A DNA stretch of 7,009 bases from an uncultured Candidatus Saccharibacteria bacterium. GTDB taxonomy: Bacteria; Patescibacteriota; Saccharimonadia; Saccharimonadales; Saccharimonadaceae. The notes below the pieces were generated by a model, which had not been told where the DNA came from, did no database searches, and worked only from the letters and a program-made list of their open reading frames with translations. Both the position numbers and the translations under genes were made by a program. Location: contig CAMIMA010000004.1 of the NCBI GenBank assembly GCA_946222675.1, positions 1-7,009 of the forward strand, given 5' to 3'. Positions 1-4,360 of this stretch are shown here, piece by piece (positions within the stretch are counted from its first letter, which is position 1; each line of letters starts with the position of its first letter).

Positions 1-269
1 GCATCGGCGACATCATCGTCGCCTCCGTCAAGGACGCGATCCCTGGCGGGTCGGTTAAGAAAGGCGACGTAGTTAAAGCTGTCGTCGTCCGTACTGTCAA
101 GGAACATCGTCGTATAGATGGTTCCTATATTAAGTTCGACGAGAACGCCGCCGTCATTCTCGGCTCTGGCCGTGAACCAAAAGGCACTCGTATCTTTGGA
201 CCAGTCGGTCGTGAATTGCGTGATAAGCGCTTCATGAAGATTGTGTCCCTCGCCCCGGAGGTGATCTGA
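1..269 (+). CDS. rplN: 50S ribosomal protein L14 (uL14), 5' end missing
   Basis: This is the C-terminal part of ribosomal protein L14, a large-subunit protein that binds 23S rRNA and contributes to the intersubunit bridge with 16S rRNA. The reading frame begins with the complete codon at base 3 and gives 88 residues up to a TGA at 267-269. The family is about 122 residues, so roughly the first 34 are outside the window. Recognisable L14 blocks are GDIIVASVKDAIPGG at the left edge, VVRT with KEHRR, FDENAAVIL, and the conserved GTRIFGPVGRELR near the C-terminus, ending LAPEVI. Wobble positions are strongly C-rich in the first ~150 bases, unlike most genes downstream. One base separates its stop from the rplX start, so the two genes are very probably translationally coupled. 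Identification is secure; only the start is unseen. Confidence 0.97.
   Translation, partial: IGDIIVASVKDAIPGGSVKKGDVVKAVVVRTVKEHRRIDGSYIKFDENAAVILGSGREPKGTRIFGPVGRELRDKRFMKIVSLAPEVI
257..266 (+). promoter_or_regulatory. Shine-Dalgarno for rplX, extended match
   Basis: GGAGGTGATC lies inside the last codons of rplN and pairs over its full length with the conserved anti-Shine-Dalgarno tail of 16S rRNA. The GGAGG core ends 9 bases before the rplX ATG. This is the longest ribosome-binding match in the window. It fixes the rplX start and suggests that rplX has strong initiation of its own besides coupling to rplN. Confidence 0.85.
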
Positions 270-270
270 G

Positions 271-606
271 ATGGTAGCCAAAATTAAGTCCGGCGACCAA
301 GTAAAGGTCATTCGCGGTAAGGATCGCGGTAAAGAAGGTAAAGTACTTCGTGTACTTCCTGAGGACCGTCTTATTGTAGAGGGTGTACAGGTTGTTAAGA
401 AGCATGTCCGTGCTACCCAGCAGGGTCAGCAGGCAGGCATTGTTTCTGTTGAAGCTCCAATACATCGCTCTAATGTGATGGTTATTGACCCAGAAACTAA
501 GCAGCCTACCCGCGTGGGCGTGATCGTCAAGCAAGAGGCTCGTGACGGCAAGGTGAAAACCGTGCGCGTGCGTGTCGCCAAGAAGTCCGGAAAGGAGCTG
601 GCATGA
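271..606 (+). CDS. rplX: 50S ribosomal protein L24 (uL24)
   Basis: L24 is an early assembly protein that nucleates folding of the large subunit by binding the 5' part of 23S rRNA near the exit tunnel. The 111-residue product (E. coli has 104) carries an N-terminal KOW motif at about residues 6-33 (KSGDQVKVIRGKDRGKEGKV), the basic KKHVR segment at 43-47, and the highly conserved EAPIHRSNVM at 61-70. The C-terminus is lysine/arginine-rich. The ATG at 271 is supported by the near-perfect Shine-Dalgarno at 257-266 and by the 1-base gap from the rplN stop. Its TGA stop overlaps the rplE start in an ATGA (603-606). In E. coli the S8 repressor site of the spc operon lies near this rplX-rplE junction; here there is no spacer to hold a separate leader. 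Confidence 0.98.
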   Translation: MVAKIKSGDQVKVIRGKDRGKEGKVLRVLPEDRLIVEGVQVVKKHVRATQQGQQAGIVSVEAPIHRSNVMVIDPETKQPTRVGVIVKQEARDGKVKTVRVRVAKKSGKELA

Positions 607-1175
607 CCGATACTACAGTTGAGGCACCGGCAACTCCGCGCTTAAAACAGCAATATAATGATCAAATCGTTCCAGCTTTGGAAAAGGAATTTGGCCACAC
701 AAATCCTATGCAAGTTGCTCGCGTGCAAAAGATCGTCGTTTCTATGGGCGTTGGCGCAGCTGCTCGTGACTCAAAGCTTATTGAAGGAGCGATTAAAGAT
801 CTCACTTTGATTACCGGTCAGAAGCCAAAAGTCACCAAGGCTAAGAAGTCTGTTGCGCAGTTCCATTTGCGTGAAGGACAGGCTATTGGTGCTTATGTAA
901 CTCTTCGCGGCGATCGTATGTGGGAGTTCTTGGATCGTCTTCTCACTCTGGCTCTGCCTCGTATTCGCGATTTCCGCGGTATCAATGGTAACCAGTTTGA
1001 CGGTCAGGGTAATTACAACTTTGGTCTTACAGAACAGTCAATGTTCCATGAGATTGATCCTGACTCGATTGATCATCAGCGTGGTATGGACATCACCGTG
1101 GTGACCACCACCAAGGACGATGTGGAAGCTAAATCTTTGCTTAAGCATCTTGGCTTCCCATTCAAGGAGAACTGA
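603..1175 (+). CDS. rplE: 50S ribosomal protein L5 (uL5)
   Basis: L5 is a central-protuberance protein that binds 5S rRNA together with L18 and contacts P-site tRNA and S13. The product is 190 residues, slightly longer than the usual 179-187 because of an N-terminal tail (MTDTTVEAPATPR). Family landmarks are VQKIVVSMGVGAAARD at about 41-56, LITGQKPKVTKAKKSVA at 69-85, GAYVTLRGDRMWEFLDRLL at 96-114, the DFRGI block at 123-127, and the C-terminal MDITVVTTT with LLKHLGFPF. The common Asn of VVNMGVG is Ser here. The ATG overlaps the rplX stop (ATGA), so translation is likely by re-initiation. One base separates its TGA from the rpsZ start, keeping rplX-rplE-rpsZ one coupled block. Confidence 0.98.
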   Translation: MTDTTVEAPATPRLKQQYNDQIVPALEKEFGHTNPMQVARVQKIVVSMGVGAAARDSKLIEGAIKDLTLITGQKPKVTKAKKSVAQFHLREGQAIGAYVTLRGDRMWEFLDRLLTLALPRIRDFRGINGNQFDGQGNYNFGLTEQSMFHEIDPDSIDHQRGMDITVVTTTKDDVEAKSLLKHLGFPFKEN

Positions 1176-1176
1176 A

Positions 1177-1362
1177 ATGGCAAAAACCGCTCTGAAAAAC
1201 AAGGCGGCCGCCAAGCCGAAGTTCAAGGTACGCGCTTATACGCGTTGCCAGGTTTGTGGTCGTCCTCACTCCGTGTATCGCAAGTTCGGTCTGTGCCGCA
1301 TATGCCTTCGTGAGAAGGCTCATCGCGGTGAGTTGCCGGGTGTTACGAAGTCCAGTTGGTAA
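1177..1362 (+). CDS. rpsZ: 30S ribosomal protein S14, zinc-binding type Z (uS14)
   Basis: S14 (also named rpsN) binds the 3' major domain of 16S rRNA in the head of the small subunit. This is the short zinc-ribbon form: 61 residues, against about 100 for the zinc-free C- form. The ligands are visible as C24-x2-C27 and C40-x2-C43 (TRCQVCGRP and GLCRICLRE), followed by the diagnostic C-terminus GELPGVTKSSW. The ATG at 1177 is one base after the rplE stop and is preceded by AAGGAG at 1164-1169. An in-frame extension back to 1120 would lie wholly inside rplE and is not used. Zinc dependence means that organisms with this form often carry a zinc-free paralogue elsewhere for zinc starvation; that cannot be seen here. 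An unusually long 85-nt spacer follows. Confidence 0.98.
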   Translation: MAKTALKNKAAAKPKFKVRAYTRCQVCGRPHSVYRKFGLCRICLREKAHRGELPGVTKSSW

Positions 1363-1369
1363 ATATCGA

Positions 1370-1428
1370 CGCTGAAGGTCCACTGCTTTAGACAAAAAGT
1401 CTTAAATTTGGCGGTGGAAACCACGGCG
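1370..1428 (+). promoter_or_regulatory. Long imperfect hairpin upstream of rpsH, candidate autoregulatory RNA
   Basis: The 85-nt rpsZ-rpsH spacer folds by eye into one long stem. Outer helix 1370-1374 pairs with 1424-1428 (CGCUG/CGGCG, one G-U). An A-rich internal loop has A1375-A1376 opposite A1423. GG 1377-1378 pairs with CC 1421-1422, followed by a bulged AA at 1419-1420. An 8-bp helix pairs UCCACUGC 1379-1386 with GCGGUGGA 1411-1418. An apical mini-stem is AGAC 1390-1393 with GUCU 1399-1402 over an AAAAA loop. It ends exactly where the rpsH Shine-Dalgarno (GAGAAAGGG, 1428-1436) begins. It lacks a U-tract, so it does not look like a terminator. Purine bulges in a helix next to rpsH make an S8-binding leader plausible, but this is inference. 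Confidence 0.5.
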
Positions 1429-1447
1429 AGAAAGGGCGTTAGCCCAC

Positions 1448-1846
1448 ATGACAATGACAGATCCTATCGCAGATATGTTGACACGTCTGCGTAATGCGAG
1501 TGCGGCAAAGCACGATACAGTTGATATGCCGTACTCCAAATTCAAGGCGAATATCGCCGAGATTCTGAAGCGCGAAGGTTATATTAAAGACTTTGCTGCT
1601 AAGGAAGCCAAGGTTGGACAGACTTTGGAAATTACGTTGAAGTACGGTTCCAATGGTCAGCGTTCCATCCAGGGCATTAAGCGCATTTCTAAGCCAGGCT
1701 TGCGTCGTTACGCAAAGTCAGACTCTTTGCCAATGCCTCTTGGTGGTCTCGGTATTGCAATTATCTCGACCAGCTCGGGATTGTTGACCCAGAAGGAATG
1801 CCTCGACAGAGGCATTGGCGGCGAAATTGTCGCTTACGTATGGTGA
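1448..1846 (+). CDS. rpsH: 30S ribosomal protein S8 (uS8)
   Basis: S8 is a primary assembly protein that binds helix 21 of 16S rRNA in the central domain; in E. coli it is also the translational repressor of the spc operon. The product is 132 residues, the normal length. It starts MTMTDPIADMLTRLRNA, the conserved N-terminal helix, and carries the C-terminal signature GIAIISTSSGLLTQKE at about 102-117, followed by GGEIVAYVW. Two ATGs are possible (1448 and 1454). The first is preferred from family N-termini and from its 11-base distance from GAGAAAGGG (1428-1436), but the second would change only two residues. It is the only gene of the rplN-rplO block preceded by a sizeable structured spacer, which suggests initiation here is separately controlled. 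Confidence 0.98.
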   Translation: MTMTDPIADMLTRLRNASAAKHDTVDMPYSKFKANIAEILKREGYIKDFAAKEAKVGQTLEITLKYGSNGQRSIQGIKRISKPGLRRYAKSDSLPMPLGGLGIAIISTSSGLLTQKECLDRGIGGEIVAYVW

Positions 1847-1862
1847 GAAAGGAGAGCTGAAA

Positions 1863-2402
1863 ATGGCATCGCATATTGGTAAGCTCCCCGTCGACATTCC
1901 TCAAGGCGTGGAAGTGAAAATTGATGGTCAGGCTTTTAGTGCTAAGGGTGCTAAAGGTTCTGATACTTATGTAATCCCAGAAGGCATTACTGCTGAAGTT
2001 GCTGATGGACAGGTTGTATTAACTCCAGCTGACGATTTGCGTCCAACTCGTGCAAAGCATGGTTTGGCTCGTGCAATCGTTGCATCCATTGTTAAGGGCG
2101 TTCATGATGGTTACGCTAAGACTTTGGATATTGTTGGTACTGGTTATCGTGCAGCGAAGAAGGGTAAGGGCGTTGAGTTCTCACTCGGTTATTCGCATAC
2201 GATTACTATTGAACCTCCTGAAGGCATCGAATTAGAGTTGCCGAATCCCAACCAAGTAATCGTCAAGGGCACTGATAAGCAGGTCGTTGGTCAGGTTGCT
2301 GCAAATATTCGCAAGCTACGCGCTCCTGAGCCTTACAAGGGTAAGGGCATCAAGTACTCAGATGAGCGTATCCTGCGCAAGGCTGGAAAGGCTGGTAAGT
2401 GA
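1863..2402 (+). CDS. rplF: 50S ribosomal protein L6 (uL6)
   Basis: L6 sits at the base of the L7/L12 stalk near the sarcin-ricin loop and the factor-binding centre. The product is 179 residues, normal for the family, made of two related alpha/beta domains. The N-terminus MASHIGKLPVDIPQGV is typical; GTGYRA is at about 92-97 and the L6 signature PEPYKGKGIKYSDE at 155-168, before a basic tail. ATG 1863 is chosen because AAGGAG (1849-1854) lies 8 bases upstream and the family starts here. The longer open frame back to 1815 lies inside rpsH. A 16-nt gap follows rpsH, and only one base separates its TGA from the rplR ATG. Confidence 0.98.
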   Translation: MASHIGKLPVDIPQGVEVKIDGQAFSAKGAKGSDTYVIPEGITAEVADGQVVLTPADDLRPTRAKHGLARAIVASIVKGVHDGYAKTLDIVGTGYRAAKKGKGVEFSLGYSHTITIEPPEGIELELPNPNQVIVKGTDKQVVGQVAANIRKLRAPEPYKGKGIKYSDERILRKAGKAGK

Positions 2403-2403
2403 T

Positions 2404-2775
2404 ATGAGCGTCAAGATTTTCGGTAAAGGTACGAAAGTTGCGCGTTTGCGTCGTCACGCCCGTCTTCGTAAGCGTATCTCCGGCACATCGGAGCGTCCTC
2501 GTTTGGTCGTTTCTCGTTCCAATCGTCATATGGTTGCTCAAATTGTGGATGACACTAAAGGTATTACTTTAGTAAGTGCTTCCACTTTGACTTCTGATTT
2601 TGCCGGTTTCACCGGAACTAAGACTGAAGCTGCAACTAAGGTTGGCGAGTTAATCGCGGCTAAGGCGAAGGAAGCGGGCATAACCGCTGTAGTCTTCGAC
2701 CGTGGCGGTAATAAATATCATGGTCGCGTCGCAGCTGTTGCTGAAGGCGCTCGTCAGGGAGGTCTGGCACTGTGA
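2404..2775 (+). CDS. rplR: 50S ribosomal protein L18 (uL18)
   Basis: L18 binds 5S rRNA and, with L5, docks the 5S particle into the central protuberance. The 123-residue product has the expected arginine-rich N-terminus (KVARLRRHARLRKRISGT), then RPRLVVSRSNRHMVAQIVDD at about 31-50 and the family's C-terminal signature FDRGGNKYHGRV at 98-109. The ATG at 2404 follows the rplF stop by one base. Only a weak purine stretch (GGAAAGG near 2385-2391) lies upstream, so translation probably depends on coupling to rplF. A longer in-frame reading from 2287 is entirely inside rplF and gives no family similarity. The stop overlaps the rpsE GTG by 4 bases (GTGA). Confidence 0.98.
   Translation: MSVKIFGKGTKVARLRRHARLRKRISGTSERPRLVVSRSNRHMVAQIVDDTKGITLVSASTLTSDFAGFTGTKTEAATKVGELIAAKAKEAGITAVVFDRGGNKYHGRVAAVAEGARQGGLAL
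2757..2762 (+). promoter_or_regulatory. Shine-Dalgarno supporting the GTG start of rpsE
   Basis: GGGAGG within the last codons of rplR lies 9 bases before the GTG at 2772. This spacing and strength favour the GTG over a later in-frame GTG near 2799, so the long acidic N-terminal tail of S5 is probably really made. Confidence 0.7.
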
Positions 2776-3500
2776 GCGACAACGAAAAGGAAACCCAAGT
2801 GGCTGAAGAAACTCAGAACACTCAGGCATCCGCTGAGGAACGCAATGATGACCGCCGTTCTCGCCGTTCTAAGGGCGAGGGCAAGCGTGGTGAGCGTCGT
2901 AGCCGTCGTGAAGAAAACCGCGGTGAAGAGCTTTTAGATCGCGTTGTAACTATTAACCGTGTTTCAAAGACCCACAAAGGTGGTCGTACTTTCAGCTTTG
3001 CAGCACTTGTTGTTGTAGGCGATGGTAAGGGCACTGTTGGTGTTGGTTACGGTAAGTCTCGCGAAGTTCCAGCTGCAATTGCTAAAGGTCAGCTAGACGC
3101 TAAGAAGCATATGTTTACTGTTCCACGTATTCGTGGCACCGTCACTCATCCAGTGATCGGTCACGATGCTGCTGGTACTGTTCTGCTTCGTCCAGCTGCT
3201 CCTGGTACTGGTGTAATCGCTGGAGGTGCTGTGCGTGCCGTTATGGAATGCGCTGGCATCACCGATATTCTCACCAAGTCCATGGGCTCTGCAACCGCTG
3301 TAAATGTGGTTCGTGCAACTGTGGATGCTTTGAAGAAGCTTGAAGAGCCAGAAGAGATTTCTGCTCGTCGTGGTCTTTCACTTGAGGAGATTGCTCCTGA
3401 TGCTTTGCTTCGCGAACGTGCTACTGGCATCGCTGAAGCACGCAAGGCTCGCGAAGATGCTCAAGCTGCAAAGGCTCAAGCTGCAAAGGATGGTGAGTGA
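2772..3500 (+). CDS. rpsE: 30S ribosomal protein S5 (uS5) with long N- and C-terminal extensions
   Basis: S5 lies at the mRNA entry side of the small subunit, binds helices of the 5' and central domains and affects decoding accuracy. The product is 242 residues, against 166 in E. coli. Residues 1-52 are a low-complexity tail: first acidic and polar (MSDNEKETQVAEETQNTQAS), then Arg/Lys/Glu-rich with two RRS units. The conserved core begins at LLDRVVTINRVSKTHKGGRTF (54 on), with the double-stranded RNA-binding-like segment VVVGDGKGTVGVGYGKSREVPAAI, then IGHDAAGTVLLRPAAPGTGVIAGGAVRAVME and DILTKSMGS. A C-terminal Ala/Lys-rich tail ends with AQAAK twice (230-239). The GTG start overlaps the rplR stop (GTGA) and has GGGAGG 9 bases upstream. 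The stop TGA shares its A with the rpmD ATG. Extended tails are common in actinobacterial S5; their role is unknown to me. Confidence 0.97.
   Translation: MSDNEKETQVAEETQNTQASAEERNDDRRSRRSKGEGKRGERRSRREENRGEELLDRVVTINRVSKTHKGGRTFSFAALVVVGDGKGTVGVGYGKSREVPAAIAKGQLDAKKHMFTVPRIRGTVTHPVIGHDAAGTVLLRPAAPGTGVIAGGAVRAVMECAGITDILTKSMGSATAVNVVRATVDALKKLEEPEEISARRGLSLEEIAPDALLRERATGIAEARKAREDAQAAKAQAAKDGE
3459..3488 (+). repeat. Perfect 15-bp tandem duplication at the 3' end of rpsE
   Basis: The unit GCTCAAGCTGCAAAG occurs twice head to tail (3459-3473 and 3474-3488) with no mismatch, in frame, encoding AQAAK-AQAAK. The second copy supplies the AAAGGA that acts as Shine-Dalgarno for rpmD. Perfect identity at the DNA level suggests a recent duplication or slippage. 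Confidence 0.9.
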
Positions 3501-3682
3501 TGTCTAATTTGAAGATCACTCTGGTGCACGGTTTGGTTCATTCAACCGAGCGTCAGCGCGCGAATGTGCGTACTCTTGGCCTTCATAAGATTGGTCATAG
3601 CGTAGTTCGTGAAGATACTCCAGTCAATCGTGGCTTGGTAATGGCTGTGCGCCATCTTGTAAGCGTTGAGGAGGTTGACTGA
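3500..3682 (+). CDS. rpmD: 50S ribosomal protein L30 (uL30)
   Basis: L30 is a small large-subunit protein bound to 23S rRNA domain II. The product is 60 residues, the normal size: MSNLKITLVHGLVHSTERQRANVRTLGL..., with the family core LGLHKIGHSVVREDTPVNRGLVMAVRHLVSVEE. The start could be the GTG at 3497 or the ATG at 3500. The ATG is chosen because AAGGA (3486-3490) sits 9 bases upstream and the family N-terminus begins there; the GTG would only add one Met. The ATG shares one base with the rpsE TGA (TGATG), a typical coupling arrangement. Two bases separate the stop from rplO. Bacterial L30 is absent from some lineages but present here in its usual place. Confidence 0.97.
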   Translation: MSNLKITLVHGLVHSTERQRANVRTLGLHKIGHSVVREDTPVNRGLVMAVRHLVSVEEVD

Positions 3683-3684
3683 TT

Positions 3685-4140
3685 ATGGCTAATGAAGAAC
3701 CAATGTTGCACATGCACACGTTGCGTCCAGCTCCAGGAGCTAATAAAGATCGCATTCGTGTTGGTCGTGGCGAAGGCTCAAAAGGTAAAACCTCTGGCCG
3801 TGGCGATAAAGGTACGAAGAAGCGTTACCAAGTTCGTCCAGGCTTTGAAGGTGGCCAGCTTCCACTTTACATGCGTTTACCTAAGCTTCGTGGCTTCAGA
3901 AGTCCTTTCAAGAAGGAATTCCAAGTTGTAAACGTTGCAGCTCTTGCTGAGCTTTTCCCAAAGGGTGGCGAAGTTAATGTTGCAGACTTGGTAGTCAAGG
4001 GCGCTGTGCGTGATGGCTATCCTGTTAAGGTTTTGGGCGATGGTGAATTAACTGTTGCTTTGAATCTTAAAGGTGTAAAGGCTTCTGCATCCGCCAAAGC
4101 TAAGATTGAAGCTGCTGGTGGCTCTGTTAGTGAAGAGTAA
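3685..4140 (+). CDS. rplO: 50S ribosomal protein L15 (uL15)
   Basis: L15 is a late-assembling large-subunit protein with a long basic extension reaching into 23S rRNA. The product is 151 residues (family about 144-151). After a short acidic start (MANEEPM) come LHTLRP-type sequence, GRGEGSKGKTSGRGDKGTKKR (29-46, glycine/basic), the conserved RPGFEGGQLPLYMRLPKLRGF (51-71), and the C-terminal signature region VKVLGDGELTVALNLKGVKAS leading to IEAAGG. The basic linker reads GDKGTKKRYQ where many bacteria have KGQKARSG, a lineage difference rather than damage. GAGGAGG (3668-3674) lies 10 bases before the ATG at 3685. Its TAA is the last stop of the tightly coupled block; a 220-nt untranslated gap follows in place of the immediate secY of many bacteria. 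Confidence 0.98.
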   Translation: MANEEPMLHMHTLRPAPGANKDRIRVGRGEGSKGKTSGRGDKGTKKRYQVRPGFEGGQLPLYMRLPKLRGFRSPFKKEFQVVNVAALAELFPKGGEVNVADLVVKGAVRDGYPVKVLGDGELTVALNLKGVKASASAKAKIEAAGGSVSEE

Positions 4141-4160
4141 TTAGTTCTAAACTAATTTTT
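4139..4160 (+). terminator. Small AT-rich hairpin with T-run behind rplO
   Basis: Arms AATTAGTT (4139-4146) and AACTAATT (4150-4157) pair perfectly over a CTA loop and run into a T-tract (4156-4160). The stem starts within the rplO stop codon. It has only two G-C pairs, so as a terminator it is weak; it may instead protect the 3' end or act with the stronger hairpin downstream. Confidence 0.4.
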
Positions 4161-4177
4161 AGTCACTTAAATTTTTT

Positions 4178-4211
4178 GATAATCCCTCCGGCTTATGCTG
4201 GGGGGATTATC
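4178..4211 (+). terminator. Strong hairpin ending the rplN-rplO unit
   Basis: Arms 4178-4192 (GATAATCCCTCCGGC) and 4197-4211 (GCTGGGGGGATTATC) pair over 15 bp with two G-T wobbles and a TTAT loop. A T6 run precedes the stem. Downstream is only moderately T-rich (TGCTATTTAGATTCTATTT), not a clean U-tract. I read it as the intrinsic terminator or strong attenuator that separates the ribosomal block from secY. Partial read-through is possible. Confidence 0.7.
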
Positions 4212-4261
4212 TGCTATTTAGATTCTATTTGTTTGCAATCGTTTCGAGCTATTTTTCTTAA

Positions 4262-4281
4262 CGGCGCGCCGGTAGATACCG
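4262..4281 (+). repeat. Two abutting GC-rich palindromes upstream of secY
   Basis: CGGCGCGCCG (4262-4271) is a perfect 10-bp palindrome, and CGGTA-GA-TACCG (4270-4281) is a second with 5-bp arms sharing two bases with the first. They stand out in an AT-rich spacer, just upstream of the TACACT box at 4287-4292. An operator, or part of an RNA fold, is possible; no known regulator site is recognised. Confidence 0.45.
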
Positions 4282-4286
4282 TAGGT

Positions 4287-4292
4287 TACACT
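4287..4292 (+). promoter_or_regulatory. Possible -10 box of a secY promoter
   Basis: TACACT fits the TAnnnT pattern common in actinobacterial housekeeping promoters and lies after the rplO terminator, about 70 bases before the secY start. No good -35 is seen 17 bases upstream (the position is within the GC-rich palindrome). An alternative pair is TTGCAA (4233-4238) with TCTTAA (4256-4261) at 17-bp spacing. A promoter is expected here from the terminator, but its exact position is uncertain. Confidence 0.28.
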
Positions 4293-4344
4293 ATTGCAAC
4301 AGAGTTTGTTTTTTAACTGGTTTGCGTCTAGAAGTCGCGCGAAA

Positions 4345-4351
4345 GGGGAGG
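4345..4351 (+). promoter_or_regulatory. Shine-Dalgarno deciding the GTG start of secY
   Basis: GGGGAGG ends 9 bases before GTG 4361. The longer frame opening at the TTG at 4322 would include this site inside the coding region and has no ribosome-binding site of its own, so the GTG is the start. Confidence 0.8.
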
Positions 4352-4360
4352 AAGACCCAG

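Noticed and set aside
232..534. 100-residue minus-strand open frame across rplN and rplX
   Set aside because: It is antisense to two well-conserved coding regions and has no recognisable motif.
1815..1862. Upstream extension of rplF
   Set aside because: The extension overlaps rpsH coding, and the L6 family start and Shine-Dalgarno both point to 1863.
2287..2403. 39-residue upstream extension of rplR
   Set aside because: It lies within rplF, and the L18 family begins at the 2404 ATG.
3692..3931. 79-residue + strand frame inside rplO, Cys- and Val-rich
   Set aside because: It is a shifted frame of the rplO sequence; rplO itself matches L15 throughout.
4322..4360. 13-residue upstream extension of secY from a TTG
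   Set aside because: No Shine-Dalgarno upstream of it; GGGGAGG lies inside the extension at the proper distance from GTG 4361.
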